Below are positions 1-8,737 of a stretch of 64,000 bases of DNA, in pieces; the stretch's first letter is position 1; each line of letters starts with the position of its first letter. The notes under the pieces were generated by a model. The model saw only the letters and a list, made by a program, of their open reading frames with translations, had not been told where the DNA came from and did not search any database. Source of the DNA: CAJCJE01 sp036494465. Its GTDB lineage: Bacteria; Actinomycetota; Actinomycetes; Mycobacteriales; Pseudonocardiaceae. Location of the stretch: the NCBI GenBank assembly GCA_036494465.1, contig DASXOJ010000010.1, forward strand, positions 62,001 to 126,000. Direction: 5' to 3'. Position numbers and translations under genes: made by a program.

Positions 1-1434
1 CTGGTGCTCGGCCCGGTCGTCGGTGGCCCACAAGGTGTGGAAGGTGCCCTCGGTGTCGACCCGGCGGTAGGTGTGCGCGCCGAAGAAGTCGCGCTGGCCC
101 TGGATCAGTGCCGCGGGCAGCCGCGCCGCGCGCAGGCCGTCGTAGTAGGACAGCGCGGTGCTCAGGCCCGGCGCGGGGATGCCGAGCCGCGCGGCCGTGC
201 TGACCACGTTGCGCCAGGAGTCCTGCGCGCCGGCGACCTGCGCCGCGAAGGTGTTGTCGGTCAACAGCGTCGGCAGCTTCGGGTCGGTCGTGTACGCGTT
301 GCGGATGTCGTTGAGGAACTCGGCGCGGATGATGCAGCCGCCGCGCCAGATCGTCGCCAGCGAGGCGAGATCGATGTTCCAGCCGTACTCGGTGCTGCCC
401 GCCTGGATCTGGTTGAAGCCCTGCGCGTAGGCGACCACCTTGGCCGCGTACAGCGCCTGCTCGACGTCGGCCGCGAAGCCATCGGCGGCAGCCCCGGTCA
501 GCTTCTTGCCACGCGGACCGGCCAGGCCGCGGGCGGCGGTGCGCAGGTCGGCGCTGCCGGACAGGGAACGCGCGAACACGGCCTCGGCGATGCCGCTGAC
601 CGGGCTGCCGAGGTCGAGCGCGATCTGCACGGTCCAGCGACCGGTGCCCTTCTGCTCCGCCTGGTCGGCGACGATGTCCACGAACGGCTTGCCGGTCTTG
701 GCGTCCACGTGCGAGAGCACCTCGGCGGTGATCTCGATCAGGTAGGAGTTGAGCCTGCCGGTGTTCCAGCCGCGCATCACCTCGGCGATCTGCGCGGGCT
801 CCAGGTCCAGCGCGTTGCGCAGCAGGTCGTACGCCTCGGCGATCAGCTGCATGTCCGAGTACTCGATGCCGTTGTGCACCATCTTGACGAAGTGACCGGC
901 GCCGTCCGGGCCGATGTGCGTGCAGCACGGTTCGCCGTCGACCTTCGCGGAGATGTCCTCCAGCAACGGGCCGAGCGATGCGTAGGACTCGGGGGAGCCG
1001 CCGGGCATGATGCTCGGGCCGAGCAGCGCGCCCTCCTCGCCACCGGAGACGCCGCTGCCGACGAAGTGGATGCCCTTGGCGCGCAACGCGGCCTCGCGAC
1101 GGCGGGTGTCCGCGAAGTGCGCGTTGCCCGCGTCCACGATCATGTCGCCCGGTTCGAGCAGCGGCGCGAACTCGTCGATGACCGCGTCGGTCGGCTCGCC
1201 CGCCTTGACCATGACCACGACGCGGCGCGGGCGCTCAAGGGAGTTCACGAAATCCTGCGCCGAGTACGCGGGAACGAACGTGCCCTCGGAGCTGAACTCC
1301 TCGACCAGGCTCCTGGTGCGCGCGTCGGACCGGTTGTGCACCGCGACCGCGTGACCGTGCCGGGCGAAGTTGCGCGCCAGGTTGCGGCCCATCACCGCGA
1401 GACCTGTGACGCCGATCTGTGCTTGCTCGCTCAT
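1..1434 (-). CDS. gnd: 6-phosphogluconate dehydrogenase, decarboxylating (3' end off the left edge)
   Basis: Oxidises 6-phosphogluconate to ribulose 5-phosphate with CO2 release and NADP+ reduction, the last oxidative step of the pentose-phosphate pathway, in the cytosol. The ATG at 1434 opens MSEQAQIGVTGLAVMGRNLA, a Rossmann start with the GxAxMGxNLA pattern of the family. The signature GxGHFVKMVHNGIEY contains the catalytic Lys, and the near-terminal AALIQGQRDFFGAHTYRR matches the usual C-terminus. All 478 codons inside the window are open, and the stop must lie only a few codons beyond base 1, so the protein is essentially complete at the usual 480-485 residues. It stands apart from the zwf-opcA-pgl cluster 46 kb away. 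Its upstream neighbour is divergent. Confidence 0.97.
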   Translation of the reverse strand, partial: MSEQAQIGVTGLAVMGRNLARNFARHGHAVAVHNRSDARTRSLVEEFSSEGTFVPAYSAQDFVNSLERPRRVVVMVKAGEPTDAVIDEFAPLLEPGDMIVDAGNAHFADTRRREAALRAKGIHFVGSGVSGGEEGALLGPSIMPGGSPESYASLGPLLEDISAKVDGEPCCTHIGPDGAGHFVKMVHNGIEYSDMQLIAEAYDLLRNALDLEPAQIAEVMRGWNTGRLNSYLIEITAEVLSHVDAKTGKPFVDIVADQAEQKGTGRWTVQIALDLGSPVSGIAEAVFARSLSGSADLRTAARGLAGPRGKKLTGAAADGFAADVEQALYAAKVVAYAQGFNQIQAGSTEYGWNIDLASLATIWRGGCIIRAEFLNDIRNAYTTDPKLPTLLTDNTFAAQVAGAQDSWRNVVSTAARLGIPAPGLSTALSYYDGLRAARLPAALIQGQRDFFGAHTYRRVDTEGTFHTLWATDDRAEHQ

Positions 1435-1698
1435 GTTTGTCTTCGCTGCCCTTCAACGTCGTGAGGTCGGCGCCAACGACGACGGCGGCGCCTCCGCCGT
1501 TCAGTTTTCCCTGTCCTGCCCCGGATTGCCCAGGTAGCCCCACGCAACCACGATAGGTCCGATGTGTTTCGATTTCGACAACCTGGCTTACTCCTACGAC
1601 GTGATAAAAGTGTGGCGCTTGTCAAGTCGAGATCGTTCAGACATCCTATCTATCGGCGCGAATGACCTGGAGGAACCAATGTCGACGAGGGAGTCGAG

Positions 1699-3687
1699 AT
1701 GCGGTCGGTTGTCAGAGTTCGCACCATGTTGGCGCTGGCCGGCGCCACAGCACTGGGCCTAGCCACCCTGCTGGCAGGAGGCCCCGCCGCGCTGGCCGCG
1801 CCCGCGCCGGTGACCTTCTACGTGTCGCCGACCGGCAGCGACAGCAATTCCGGCACCAGCCAGAGCAGCCCGTTCCAGACCCTGCAGCAGGCGCAGACCG
1901 CGGTGCGTGCCGTCGACCAGTCGGCGTGGGGCCCGATCACGGTCTACTTGGCGGGCGGTGACTACCGCCTGACCAGCACGCTGACCTTCACCGCAGCCGA
2001 CTCCGGCACCAACGGCGACATCTGGTGGCGCGCGGAGTCCGGCGCGGCGCCGGTGATCAGCGGCGGCACCAAGATCAGTGGCTGGAAGGTGCACGATTCC
2101 AGCAAGAACATCTGGGCAGCGCCCGCACCGAGCGGCCTGAGCACCCGCCAGCTCTACGTCGACGGCACCCGCGCGCAGCGCGCCAGCGGCGCGATCCCGG
2201 TCAAGGTCACCCAGACCTCGACCGGCTACACGACATCCTCCGGCGACCCGATGGCGAGCTGGGCGAACCAGAGCGGCATCGAGTTCGTCTACCAGGGCGG
2301 ACTGGGGGCGTGGACCGAACCGCGCTGCCCGGTCGCCAAGATCACCTCGACCGCGATCACCATGGCGCAACCGTGCTGGAACAACTCCACCAAGCGGGTC
2401 ATGCGCACCGACGGCTCCGGCCGCACCTACGAACTGGTCGGCCGCGAGTCCATCACCGAGTCGCCGACCTCGATCGAGAACGCGTACCCGCTGCTGACCA
2501 AATCCGGCCAGTGGTACCTCGACCCGACCGCGCACGAGGTCTACTACATCCCGCGCAGCGGCGAGAACCTGGCCGGCGCGGACGTCGAGGCGGCGAACCT
2601 GCAAACCCTGCTGTCCATCCACGGCAGCGCGAACGCGCCCATCCACGGCATCGGCTTCCAGGGCATCCAGTTCTCCTACGCGACCGACACCACGCCGAAC
2701 ACGCCGACCGGGTTCTCCGAGATCCAGGCCACGTACACGATCACCGGTGACAGCGGCTACCAGACGCAGGGCCTGTGCACCTACGTGTCCGGTGGCACCT
2801 GCCCGTACGGCAACTGGACCAAGATGCCCGGCAACGTGAGCCTGGGCTACGACACGAACATCCACTTCGACCACGACTACTTCGTGCACCTCGGCGCGGC
2901 CGGGCTCGACCTCGGCGACGGATCGCAGAACGACACGGTCACCGCGTGCGTGTTCACCGACATCTCCGGCAACGGGCTCGACGTCGGCGGCGTCGACGCG
3001 AACGAACCCAGCTCGGCGCAGCAGACCACCGGCATAGTGGTCAAGGACAGCCACTTCACCAACATCGCCGACGAGTACCAGAGTGGCGTCGCCATCGACG
3101 TCGGTTACGTGGCGACCTCGACGTTCGAGAACAACCAGATCGACCACGTGCCCTACAGCGGCATCTCGGTCGGCTGGGGCGGCTGGCCGGACAAGGTGAA
3201 ACTGCCCGCCGAACCGAACTACTCGCACGGTAACGCGTTCACCGGCAACCTCATCGACAACCACATGTCGGTGCTCGCCGACGGTGGCGGCATCTACACC
3301 AACGGCATCACCGGAACCAGCCTGGCGACCGGCGAACACGTCACCGGCAACGTCATCCACGACCAGAAGGCGACCGCGGGGCACGGCATCTACACCGACA
3401 ACGGCGCCAGCTACATCACCATCACCGGCAATGCCGAGTACAACATCAACGCGAACGTGTGGGGCAGCAACCACACCAACTACACGCTCGACAACGGCAC
3501 CTACGATCCGCTGGACATCGAGCACAACTACTGGACCAAGGGCCCTGCCAACCAGAACTCGAAGTCCGTGCTGATCGCCAACAACACCAACATCACCAGT
3601 GCGAGCCAGATCCCGGCGGCCATCACCAGCGCGGCCGGTATCCAGAGCCCGTACACCAGCATCCTGAACTGGACTCCCGCCGAATAG
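1699..3687 (+). CDS. Secreted right-handed parallel beta-helix protein
   Basis: A 662-residue exported protein. The ATG at 1699 follows GAGGGAG by six bases and gives a Sec signal peptide (basic MRSVVRVR, hydrophobic core, likely cut after ALA at residue 33). The mature start FYVSPTGSDSNSGTSQ followed by PFQTLQQAQTAV is the hallmark opening of polysaccharide-acting beta-helix proteins (pectate-lyase-like fold). The second half is full of Asn/Gly/Asp-rich turns of the beta-helix type. I see no catalytic signature that would name a substrate, so a carbohydrate lyase or hydrolase role is only an inference from fold and secretion. The gene stands alone and is followed by a strong hairpin. An in-frame ATG at 1726 is a less likely start because it removes the basic n-region. 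Confidence 0.85.
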   Translation: MRSVVRVRTMLALAGATALGLATLLAGGPAALAAPAPVTFYVSPTGSDSNSGTSQSSPFQTLQQAQTAVRAVDQSAWGPITVYLAGGDYRLTSTLTFTAADSGTNGDIWWRAESGAAPVISGGTKISGWKVHDSSKNIWAAPAPSGLSTRQLYVDGTRAQRASGAIPVKVTQTSTGYTTSSGDPMASWANQSGIEFVYQGGLGAWTEPRCPVAKITSTAITMAQPCWNNSTKRVMRTDGSGRTYELVGRESITESPTSIENAYPLLTKSGQWYLDPTAHEVYYIPRSGENLAGADVEAANLQTLLSIHGSANAPIHGIGFQGIQFSYATDTTPNTPTGFSEIQATYTITGDSGYQTQGLCTYVSGGTCPYGNWTKMPGNVSLGYDTNIHFDHDYFVHLGAAGLDLGDGSQNDTVTACVFTDISGNGLDVGGVDANEPSSAQQTTGIVVKDSHFTNIADEYQSGVAIDVGYVATSTFENNQIDHVPYSGISVGWGGWPDKVKLPAEPNYSHGNAFTGNLIDNHMSVLADGGGIYTNGITGTSLATGEHVTGNVIHDQKATAGHGIYTDNGASYITITGNAEYNINANVWGSNHTNYTLDNGTYDPLDIEHNYWTKGPANQNSKSVLIANNTNITSASQIPAAITSAAGIQSPYTSILNWTPAE

Positions 3688-3700
3688 CCGGGGTTGGGGA

Positions 3701-3750
3701 GGTTGCCCCTGCCGCTCTGCCGGATTTCTGGGGAGTCGGCAGGGGCAACC
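3701..3750 (+). terminator. Hairpin terminator after the beta-helix gene
   Basis: A perfect 14-bp stem is formed by GGTTGCCCCTGCCG (3701-3714) and its complement CGGCAGGGGCAACC (3737-3750), with a 22-nt loop, 13 bases after the stop. There is no clear T-tract, as is common for actinobacterial intrinsic terminators. It lies immediately before the next gene. Confidence 0.75.
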
Positions 3751-3769
3751 GCTGTCTAGGCTGGGCCTC

Positions 3770-4588
3770 ATGGCGGACGCGGCGGAGATCCACGACCTGA
3801 TCGCCAGCCTGGCCGCGCGCGACGCGGTGCACGGCAGTGGCGCCGTCGTCGACGAAGCCCTCCGCGCCTTCCGGCAAACCCGCTGCGCCGACCGCGAGGC
3901 CGTCGCCGAACTCGGCGAGCTCACCGGCTGGCTGCTGTTCGACGCCGAACGACACCGCGAAGCCCGCCACGTCAACAAAACCGCGCTCGCCCTGACCGGC
4001 GATCCGAGCCTGCGCTGGTTTATCCTCAGCAACCAGGCGCTCGCCTCCGTCCACATCGGACGCCACAGGGAAGCGCTGCGCATCGCGGACAACCCCGGCG
4101 ACCGGCCGCCCCGCCGCGTCCGGGCCCTGTTCGACGTCCGCGCCGCCCGCGCCCTCGCCGAACTCGGCGCGCACCATGCCGCCGTGCGCCGGTTCGACCG
4201 CGCCCGCAGCGCGTTCCTCGACGGTCCCGCGCCGCGCGACCCCAGCTGGACCTGGTGGTTCGACGAACGCGAACTAGCCGGTCACCACGGCCTGCTGCAC
4301 GCGTCGCTCGGCAACCACGACGCGGCAATTCCGTTGCTGCACAAGGCAGTCGACGGATCGACCGAACCATGGGCCCTCTACATCTACCGCGCCAACCTGC
4401 TCCGCGCCCTGCTCACCGCGGGCGCCCGCCGCGAAGCCGAATCCGTCGCGCTCGACCTCGTTCCGATGGCCGGCACCATCGCGGGCGCCCGCACCGAAAA
4501 CCTGCTGCGCGCGCTGCCGCCGAGCGGACCGGTCGGCGACGTGCTGGCGGAGATCAGGAGCCGACTGTCCGATCCGCCCAGGAGTTGA
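3770..4588 (+). CDS. TPR-like protein resembling the sensor half of actinobacterial regulators
   Basis: A 272-residue soluble, helix-rich protein built of repeated Ala/Leu helix pairs (for example RHREALRIADNPGDRPPRRVRALFDVRAARALAELG and the helices around HHGLLHASLGNHDAAIPLLHKAV). This is the pattern of the TPR sensor region that follows the helix-turn-helix in many actinobacterial XRE/SARP-type regulators, but I see no DNA-binding domain here. It may bind a peptide or partner protein; no specific function can be assigned. The ATG at 3770 is the only good early start. The 3' end overlaps the convergent hydrolase gene by 35 bp. Confidence 0.7.
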   Translation: MADAAEIHDLIASLAARDAVHGSGAVVDEALRAFRQTRCADREAVAELGELTGWLLFDAERHREARHVNKTALALTGDPSLRWFILSNQALASVHIGRHREALRIADNPGDRPPRRVRALFDVRAARALAELGAHHAAVRRFDRARSAFLDGPAPRDPSWTWWFDERELAGHHGLLHASLGNHDAAIPLLHKAVDGSTEPWALYIYRANLLRALLTAGARREAESVALDLVPMAGTIAGARTENLLRALPPSGPVGDVLAEIRSRLSDPPRS

Positions 4589-5588
4589 GCGCCCGCTCGT
4601 AATCCGCAGAGTTCGCCGCGAAATTCAGGTCGTGCCCGGCGTCCGGTTGACTGACCGCGGTGAAGCTCTTCGCGTTCGCGTAGAACGGCGCCTCGTCGGC
4701 TCGCAAGGACGCGGAGCTGGCGCAGTTCTCCGACAGCAGCCCCGCGCACCAGATCTGATCGTCCGCGCCGTCCACCAGGTAGGTGGGCAGCGGGTCGGCC
4801 AACGAGGTGGGCAAGGTGAACCCGGTCGCGATCACGTCCGCCGCCTCGGTGGCAGAGATGGCGCCCTTGGTCCGCTCGTCGTAGGCGACCAGGCCGGGGT
4901 CCGGGTTCGGTCCGTAGAACAGGCTGGCCCGGGTACCGGGCACAGTGGTCAGGTAGCCGACGTCGTAGCGCAGCGACACCGCCGGGTTCGGATCGAGCAG
5001 GGTCGGGCGCAGGTCGTCGACGAAGATCTGGGCGAGCCGGGTGGGGGACAGGTCGTGCCCGATCCCGCTCAACGCCAACGCGTCCGCGTCGTGGTAGGTC
5101 GCGGTTTCCAGCAACGCGATGCCCGCGCCGACCGAGTGCGCGTTCAGCAACACCTTCGGGAACTCATGCCCGCCGATCGTGCCCGCGCGCAATGCCTCGA
5201 TGATCTGGTGCACGGTCAGCGCCTGGGTGATCGCGGTCAACGTCACGCTCGGCACCGCCGTGCCGCGCCCGTACCCGACCCGGTCGATCGCCAGCGTCGC
5301 CCACCCGTCCGCGTTCGCGCGCGGCGAGTACGAGAACTCGCCGTCGCCGTAGGCCGGATCCCAGTACCGCGAGTCGTAGGTCGCCCCGTGTACGAGCAAC
5401 TGCACCCGGTCGACCGGCCCGCTCGCCGGTTCGCACAGCCGCCCGTAGACCTGCGCGGGCAACAGCAGATCCAGCGTGACCGGCGCGAACACGTCCTGAC
5501 AGCTCGGCGCGGCCGCTGCGTTCGCGGGTGTCGCCAACCCGGTCGCGGCCAGCACCGCCGTGATCAATCCGAAAAGTGTTCTGCGCAT
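4554..5588 (-). CDS. Secreted alpha/beta hydrolase
   Basis: A 344-residue exported hydrolase. It starts with a signal peptide (MRRTLFGLITAVLAATGLATPANA, cut near residue 24). The nucleophile elbow reads NAHSVGAG (a GxSxG variant with Ala first), preceded by VLLVHGATYDSRYW-type core strands. A late DAGHDLN supplies the probable catalytic His, and VDGADDQIWC the probable acid. Several Cys residues suit an exocytoplasmic protein. It is clearly paralogous to the hydrolase at 34178-35218, sharing the opening SCxDxxFPVTL, the LTVHQxIxALRAG helix and the GYLTTxPGTR loop. Substrate unknown; an esterase or lipase-like activity is an inference from the fold. Confidence 0.85.
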   Translation of the reverse strand: MRRTLFGLITAVLAATGLATPANAAAAPSCQDVFAPVTLDLLLPAQVYGRLCEPASGPVDRVQLLVHGATYDSRYWDPAYGDGEFSYSPRANADGWATLAIDRVGYGRGTAVPSVTLTAITQALTVHQIIEALRAGTIGGHEFPKVLLNAHSVGAGIALLETATYHDADALALSGIGHDLSPTRLAQIFVDDLRPTLLDPNPAVSLRYDVGYLTTVPGTRASLFYGPNPDPGLVAYDERTKGAISATEAADVIATGFTLPTSLADPLPTYLVDGADDQIWCAGLLSENCASSASLRADEAPFYANAKSFTAVSQPDAGHDLNFAANSADYERALNSWADRTVGS

Positions 5589-5730
5589 GTATTTTACGGT
5601 AATTTACGAACTATCCGATTCGTGCATCATGCTGAGCCGGTCCAGACCGCTCATTGACCGATCGGGCATTGCCAGATCGACGAACTGCATACATCATTCA
5701 GTCGACAGTATGCCGAGCAAAGGAGCTGGC

Positions 5731-6762
5731 ATGAGAATCCGGTCCGGAACAGTCTTGGTCGCCGCATTCGTCCTGGTCGGCACGACCGCCACCACCCCGG
5801 CACTCGCCGCGACCCCGGTCACCGCGACCACACTGAAAACCATCGAGTTACCCGGCACCGGCGGGCACGGCGACGTGGTCGTCGCCGATCCGGCCGCGCA
5901 CGCCGTCTACGTCTCGCAGACCCCCGACAACAACGTCGTGGTGATCGACACCAGGACCGAGCGGATCAAAGCCGTCATCGGCGACCTGCCCGGATCCAAC
6001 GGCATCGCGTTCGACCACTCGTACGTCTACGTCGCCGAACAGTCCGGCACCGTCGCCGTGATCACCAAGTCGACCTGGCAGGTGACGGCCACCGTCGCGG
6101 CGGGCGGCGCCGGCTCCGACGGGATCTACGACGACACCCGCGACCACACCGTCGACGTCACCAACGACGACTCCGACAACATCGAATCCTTCGGCGCCAG
6201 CGCGCCGTTCACGATCCGCCACACCGCCAACCTGAACCCCGCCTCGCCCACCGCAGGCCCCGACCTGGGCGTCTACGTGCCGGAAACCGACACGATCTAC
6301 CAGTCCGACGACAACGACGTCGACGTGATCGACGCGCGCACCGGCACCGTCGAGCGCACGTTCACCCTGCCGCTACCGGCAGGCGCCGACGCCAAGGACA
6401 TGTACTACGACCCGATCCGGCACCACCTCTGGATCGGTACCACCGCAGCGGAAATCGTCGCGGTGAACCCGTGCACCGGCACGATCGTCGAAACCACCAA
6501 GACCAACTCCGGCATGGACCAGATCTCCGCAGACCCGGTCCGGCGCCTGCTGTTCCTCGGCGAAAGTTCCTCGGGCCTGATGGGCGTCGTCGACCTCGAC
6601 ACCGGCAAGGACCTCGCCGAGATCCCCACCGAGGCAGGCACGCACACCCTCGCGCACCTGCCCGGCACCGACCTCGTCTACGTCTACCGCAACCAGTCCA
6701 ATGTGGTCGATGTGGTCAGGGTGACGGGACATCGGTACGCGAGCGGCCTACTGCCTGCGTGA
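5731..6762 (+). CDS. Secreted YVTN-type beta-propeller protein
   Basis: A 343-residue exported protein. I chose the ATG at 5731 because AAAGGAG lies six bases upstream and it begins a clean signal peptide (MRIRSGTVLVAAFVLVG ... ALA, cut near residue 26). The frame is open further upstream but without a ribosome site. The mature part consists of repeated blades with motifs such as HAVYVSQTPDNNVVVIDTRT and DLVYVYRNQSNVVDVVRV, typical of 40-residue YVTN/lactonase-type propellers. It may be a structural or ligand-binding protein of the cell surface; no active-site signature is visible. The gene is monocistronic, with a strong terminator directly after the stop. Confidence 0.8.
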   Translation: MRIRSGTVLVAAFVLVGTTATTPALAATPVTATTLKTIELPGTGGHGDVVVADPAAHAVYVSQTPDNNVVVIDTRTERIKAVIGDLPGSNGIAFDHSYVYVAEQSGTVAVITKSTWQVTATVAAGGAGSDGIYDDTRDHTVDVTNDDSDNIESFGASAPFTIRHTANLNPASPTAGPDLGVYVPETDTIYQSDDNDVDVIDARTGTVERTFTLPLPAGADAKDMYYDPIRHHLWIGTTAAEIVAVNPCTGTIVETTKTNSGMDQISADPVRRLLFLGESSSGLMGVVDLDTGKDLAEIPTEAGTHTLAHLPGTDLVYVYRNQSNVVDVVRVTGHRYASGLLPA

Positions 6763-6766
6763 CTTG

Positions 6767-6798
6767 CTGGGTAGCCCGGCAGATGGCGGGCTACCCAG
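6767..6798 (+). terminator. Perfect 12-bp hairpin terminator
   Basis: CTGGGTAGCCCG (6767-6778) pairs perfectly with CGGGCTACCCAG (6787-6798) around an 8-nt loop, four bases after the stop of the beta-propeller gene. No T-tract follows. Confidence 0.85.
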
Positions 6799-6993
6799 CG
6801 GCGTTCGCGGCTCAGCTCGCCAGCTGAGCGGGCCAGACCGGTTCGTTCGACGACGCCCTTGCCAGCAGCCGCCCGTGATCACGCTGAGCACCGTTGCCCC
6901 CATGACAGGTACGCTAAACGGCGAACCAGCCGGACGAGCGTTTTGTCGAGTATGAGCGGATCACGGCCGGAGCTACACGGGGGATGCCAACGC

Positions 6994-8016
6994 ATGACCA
7001 CATCACCGATCCGGATCGGCGTGCTCGCTCCGCTGACTCGGCCTGCCTGGGTTGGCGCGGGCCGGCATCTGCTCGCCGGGTTCGAGTTGGCCGTTCGCGA
7101 GGTCAACGAGGCGGGCGGCACACCACTCGAACTCGTGGTGCGTGACACCGCCGCCGATCCCGCGCGGGCAGTGGCAGCCGTGGACGAACTGGCTGGACTG
7201 GGCGTGGCCGCGTTGGCGGGGGAGTATCACAGCGTCGTCGCCCGCGCGGTCGCCGCCAGCGCCGATGCCCTCGGCGTGCCCTTCCTCTGCTCGTCGGCGG
7301 TCCTGGACGCGCTCACCGACGAGCCGACCGACGGGGTCGCCCGCCTCGCCCCGGCACAGTCGCACGGCTGGCGGATCTACGCTGACTTCCTCCTCGGCGC
7401 GGGTCACCGGCGAATCGCGATCGCCGCTCAGCCAAGCGTTTACTGGGCGGCAGGGACCCGCATTCTGCGCGAGCACCTCGCCGTCATCGAAGTCGATCCC
7501 GCGAATGTGTGCGACGAACTCGCCGACAGTCGCGCGAGCGCCCTGCTGCTACTCCTCGGTCATCCGGAACCGGCGATGTCGGTCGCCGAATCGGTCCGTG
7601 CGGATCGGCGCTTCGCCGACGTCCTGATCGGCGCCCCGGCCGGACAACCGGAGTTCGCGGAATGGGCGACGCCGCTGGGCGCCGGAATCCCGTTCCTGCG
7701 TTACCTGCCGGAGCACCTCGGCCCGCTCGGGTCCCGGGTCGAGGCGGCCCTGCGCGAACGCCTGGCCGAGGCGCCCTCGTTCGTCGCCTTCGAGGGGTAC
7801 GACACGATCATCGTCCTCGCCGACCTGCTGCGTTCCCGGGGCACCGACTGGTCGCGCGTTGCCGTCGAGGGCACCCGAGGCCCGATCCGGTTCTCCCGCA
7901 CACCGGGCATCAGCGTGTGGCAGTGGACCTGGCCACCGGTTCAGGTCGTCGATCGAGATCCGGCCCAACCCGATCGGTTCCGGGTCAGGTCGGTTTCTCC
8001 GCATCGACCCCGGTGA
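6994..8016 (+). CDS. Periplasmic-binding-protein-like protein without signal peptide
   Basis: A 340-residue protein with the type I periplasmic-binding fold of branched-chain amino-acid receptors: the opening IRIGVLAPLTRPAWVGAGRHLLAGFELAVREVNEAGG, the mid ALAGEYHSVVARAVAASADALGVPFLCSSA and the late FVAFEGYDTIIVLADLLRS are characteristic. There is no signal peptide or lipobox, so it is probably cytoplasmic, unlike a transporter receptor. It could be an intracellular ligand sensor. The ATG at 6994 is placed by the family start; GGGGGA lies about ten bases upstream, and an ATG at 6952 is possible. No permease or ATPase lies beside it on this strand. Its 3' end overlaps the convergent ABC ATPase gene by 32 bp. 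Confidence 0.75.
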   Translation: MTTSPIRIGVLAPLTRPAWVGAGRHLLAGFELAVREVNEAGGTPLELVVRDTAADPARAVAAVDELAGLGVAALAGEYHSVVARAVAASADALGVPFLCSSAVLDALTDEPTDGVARLAPAQSHGWRIYADFLLGAGHRRIAIAAQPSVYWAAGTRILREHLAVIEVDPANVCDELADSRASALLLLLGHPEPAMSVAESVRADRRFADVLIGAPAGQPEFAEWATPLGAGIPFLRYLPEHLGPLGSRVEAALRERLAEAPSFVAFEGYDTIIVLADLLRSRGTDWSRVAVEGTRGPIRFSRTPGISVWQWTWPPVQVVDRDPAQPDRFRVRSVSPHRPR

Positions 8017-8737
8017 TCATGGCGACGATCGCCTCGCCGGTGGTGTCCTTCGTGCGACGGCCACCGGCGACCGTGCCCTGGCGGAGCACCCAGACCTGGT
8101 CGGACAGGCGCATCACCTGGTCGAAGTCGTGGCTGATGAGCAGGACGGTGATGCCCTCGTCGCGCAGCCGCCTGATCAGGTCCTCGACGGCGCGGGTTTC
8201 GCGGACGCCGAGTGCGGCCGTCGGCTCGTCCATGATGACCAGTGTCGAGCCCCAGCTGATCGCGCGGCTGATCGCGATCGACTGGCGTTGACCGCCGGAC
8301 ATCCTGCGCACGGTCGACCGGACGGAGGGCACGTTGACTGCCAGCCGGGACAGCGTCTGCTCGGCCGAGGAGATCATGGCGCGTTTGTCGAGCAGGCGCA
8401 CCGGGCCGATGCCCCGGGTGATCTCGCGGTTGAGGAACAGGTTCTGCCACACGGTCAGGTCCTCGACGAGCGCGAGATCCTGGTACACGGTTTCGATGCC
8501 GAGCGCGCGGGCCTCCTCGGGGGCATGGAAGTGCACTTCCTCGCCGTCGAACCGGATGCTGCCACCGTCTGGACGTTGCACGCCGGTGATGCAACGGACC
8601 AAAGTGGACTTTCCGGCGCCGTTGTCGCCGACCAGCGCGGTGATCTCGCCGCGCGCCAACGTCAGCGATGCGCCGGACAGGGCCCGGACAGCGCCGAAGT
8701 TCTTGTCGATCGCGTCTACTGCCAACAAAGGCGTCAT
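7985..8737 (-). CDS. Sugar ABC transporter ATP-binding protein (single ATPase domain)
   Basis: A 250-residue ATPase that powers the adjacent permease at the membrane. Walker A is GDNGAGKST, the signature MSGGQRQSIAISRA, Walker B LVIMDEPTAAL, and the switch His lies in LLISHDF. It resembles the first half of RbsA/XylG-type proteins, but only one nucleotide-binding domain is present, so it probably acts as a homodimer (as in FrcA-type systems). Its ATG at 8737 overlaps the permease stop by four bases (ATGA), indicating translational coupling. It is the last gene of the lacI-receptor-permease-ATPase operon. Confidence 0.92.
   Translation of the reverse strand: MTPLLAVDAIDKNFGAVRALSGASLTLARGEITALVGDNGAGKSTLVRCITGVQRPDGGSIRFDGEEVHFHAPEEARALGIETVYQDLALVEDLTVWQNLFLNREITRGIGPVRLLDKRAMISSAEQTLSRLAVNVPSVRSTVRRMSGGQRQSIAISRAISWGSTLVIMDEPTAALGVRETRAVEDLIRRLRDEGITVLLISHDFDQVMRLSDQVWVLRQGTVAGGRRTKDTTGEAIVAMITGVDAEKPT

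Noticed and set aside
4..1464. Long plus-strand open frame (486 codons)
   Set aside because: Exact antisense of gnd; its protein is Arg/Val/Gly-rich with no family text, an effect of high GC.
1435..1698. A sigma-70 promoter between gnd and the beta-helix gene
   Set aside because: The region is AT-richer and contains TTGTCA and TATCTA, but their spacing (about 22 bases) does not fit a promoter.
1759..4092. Minus-strand open frame of 777 codons
   Set aside because: Antisense to the beta-helix and TPR genes and crosses their terminator; no domain is visible.
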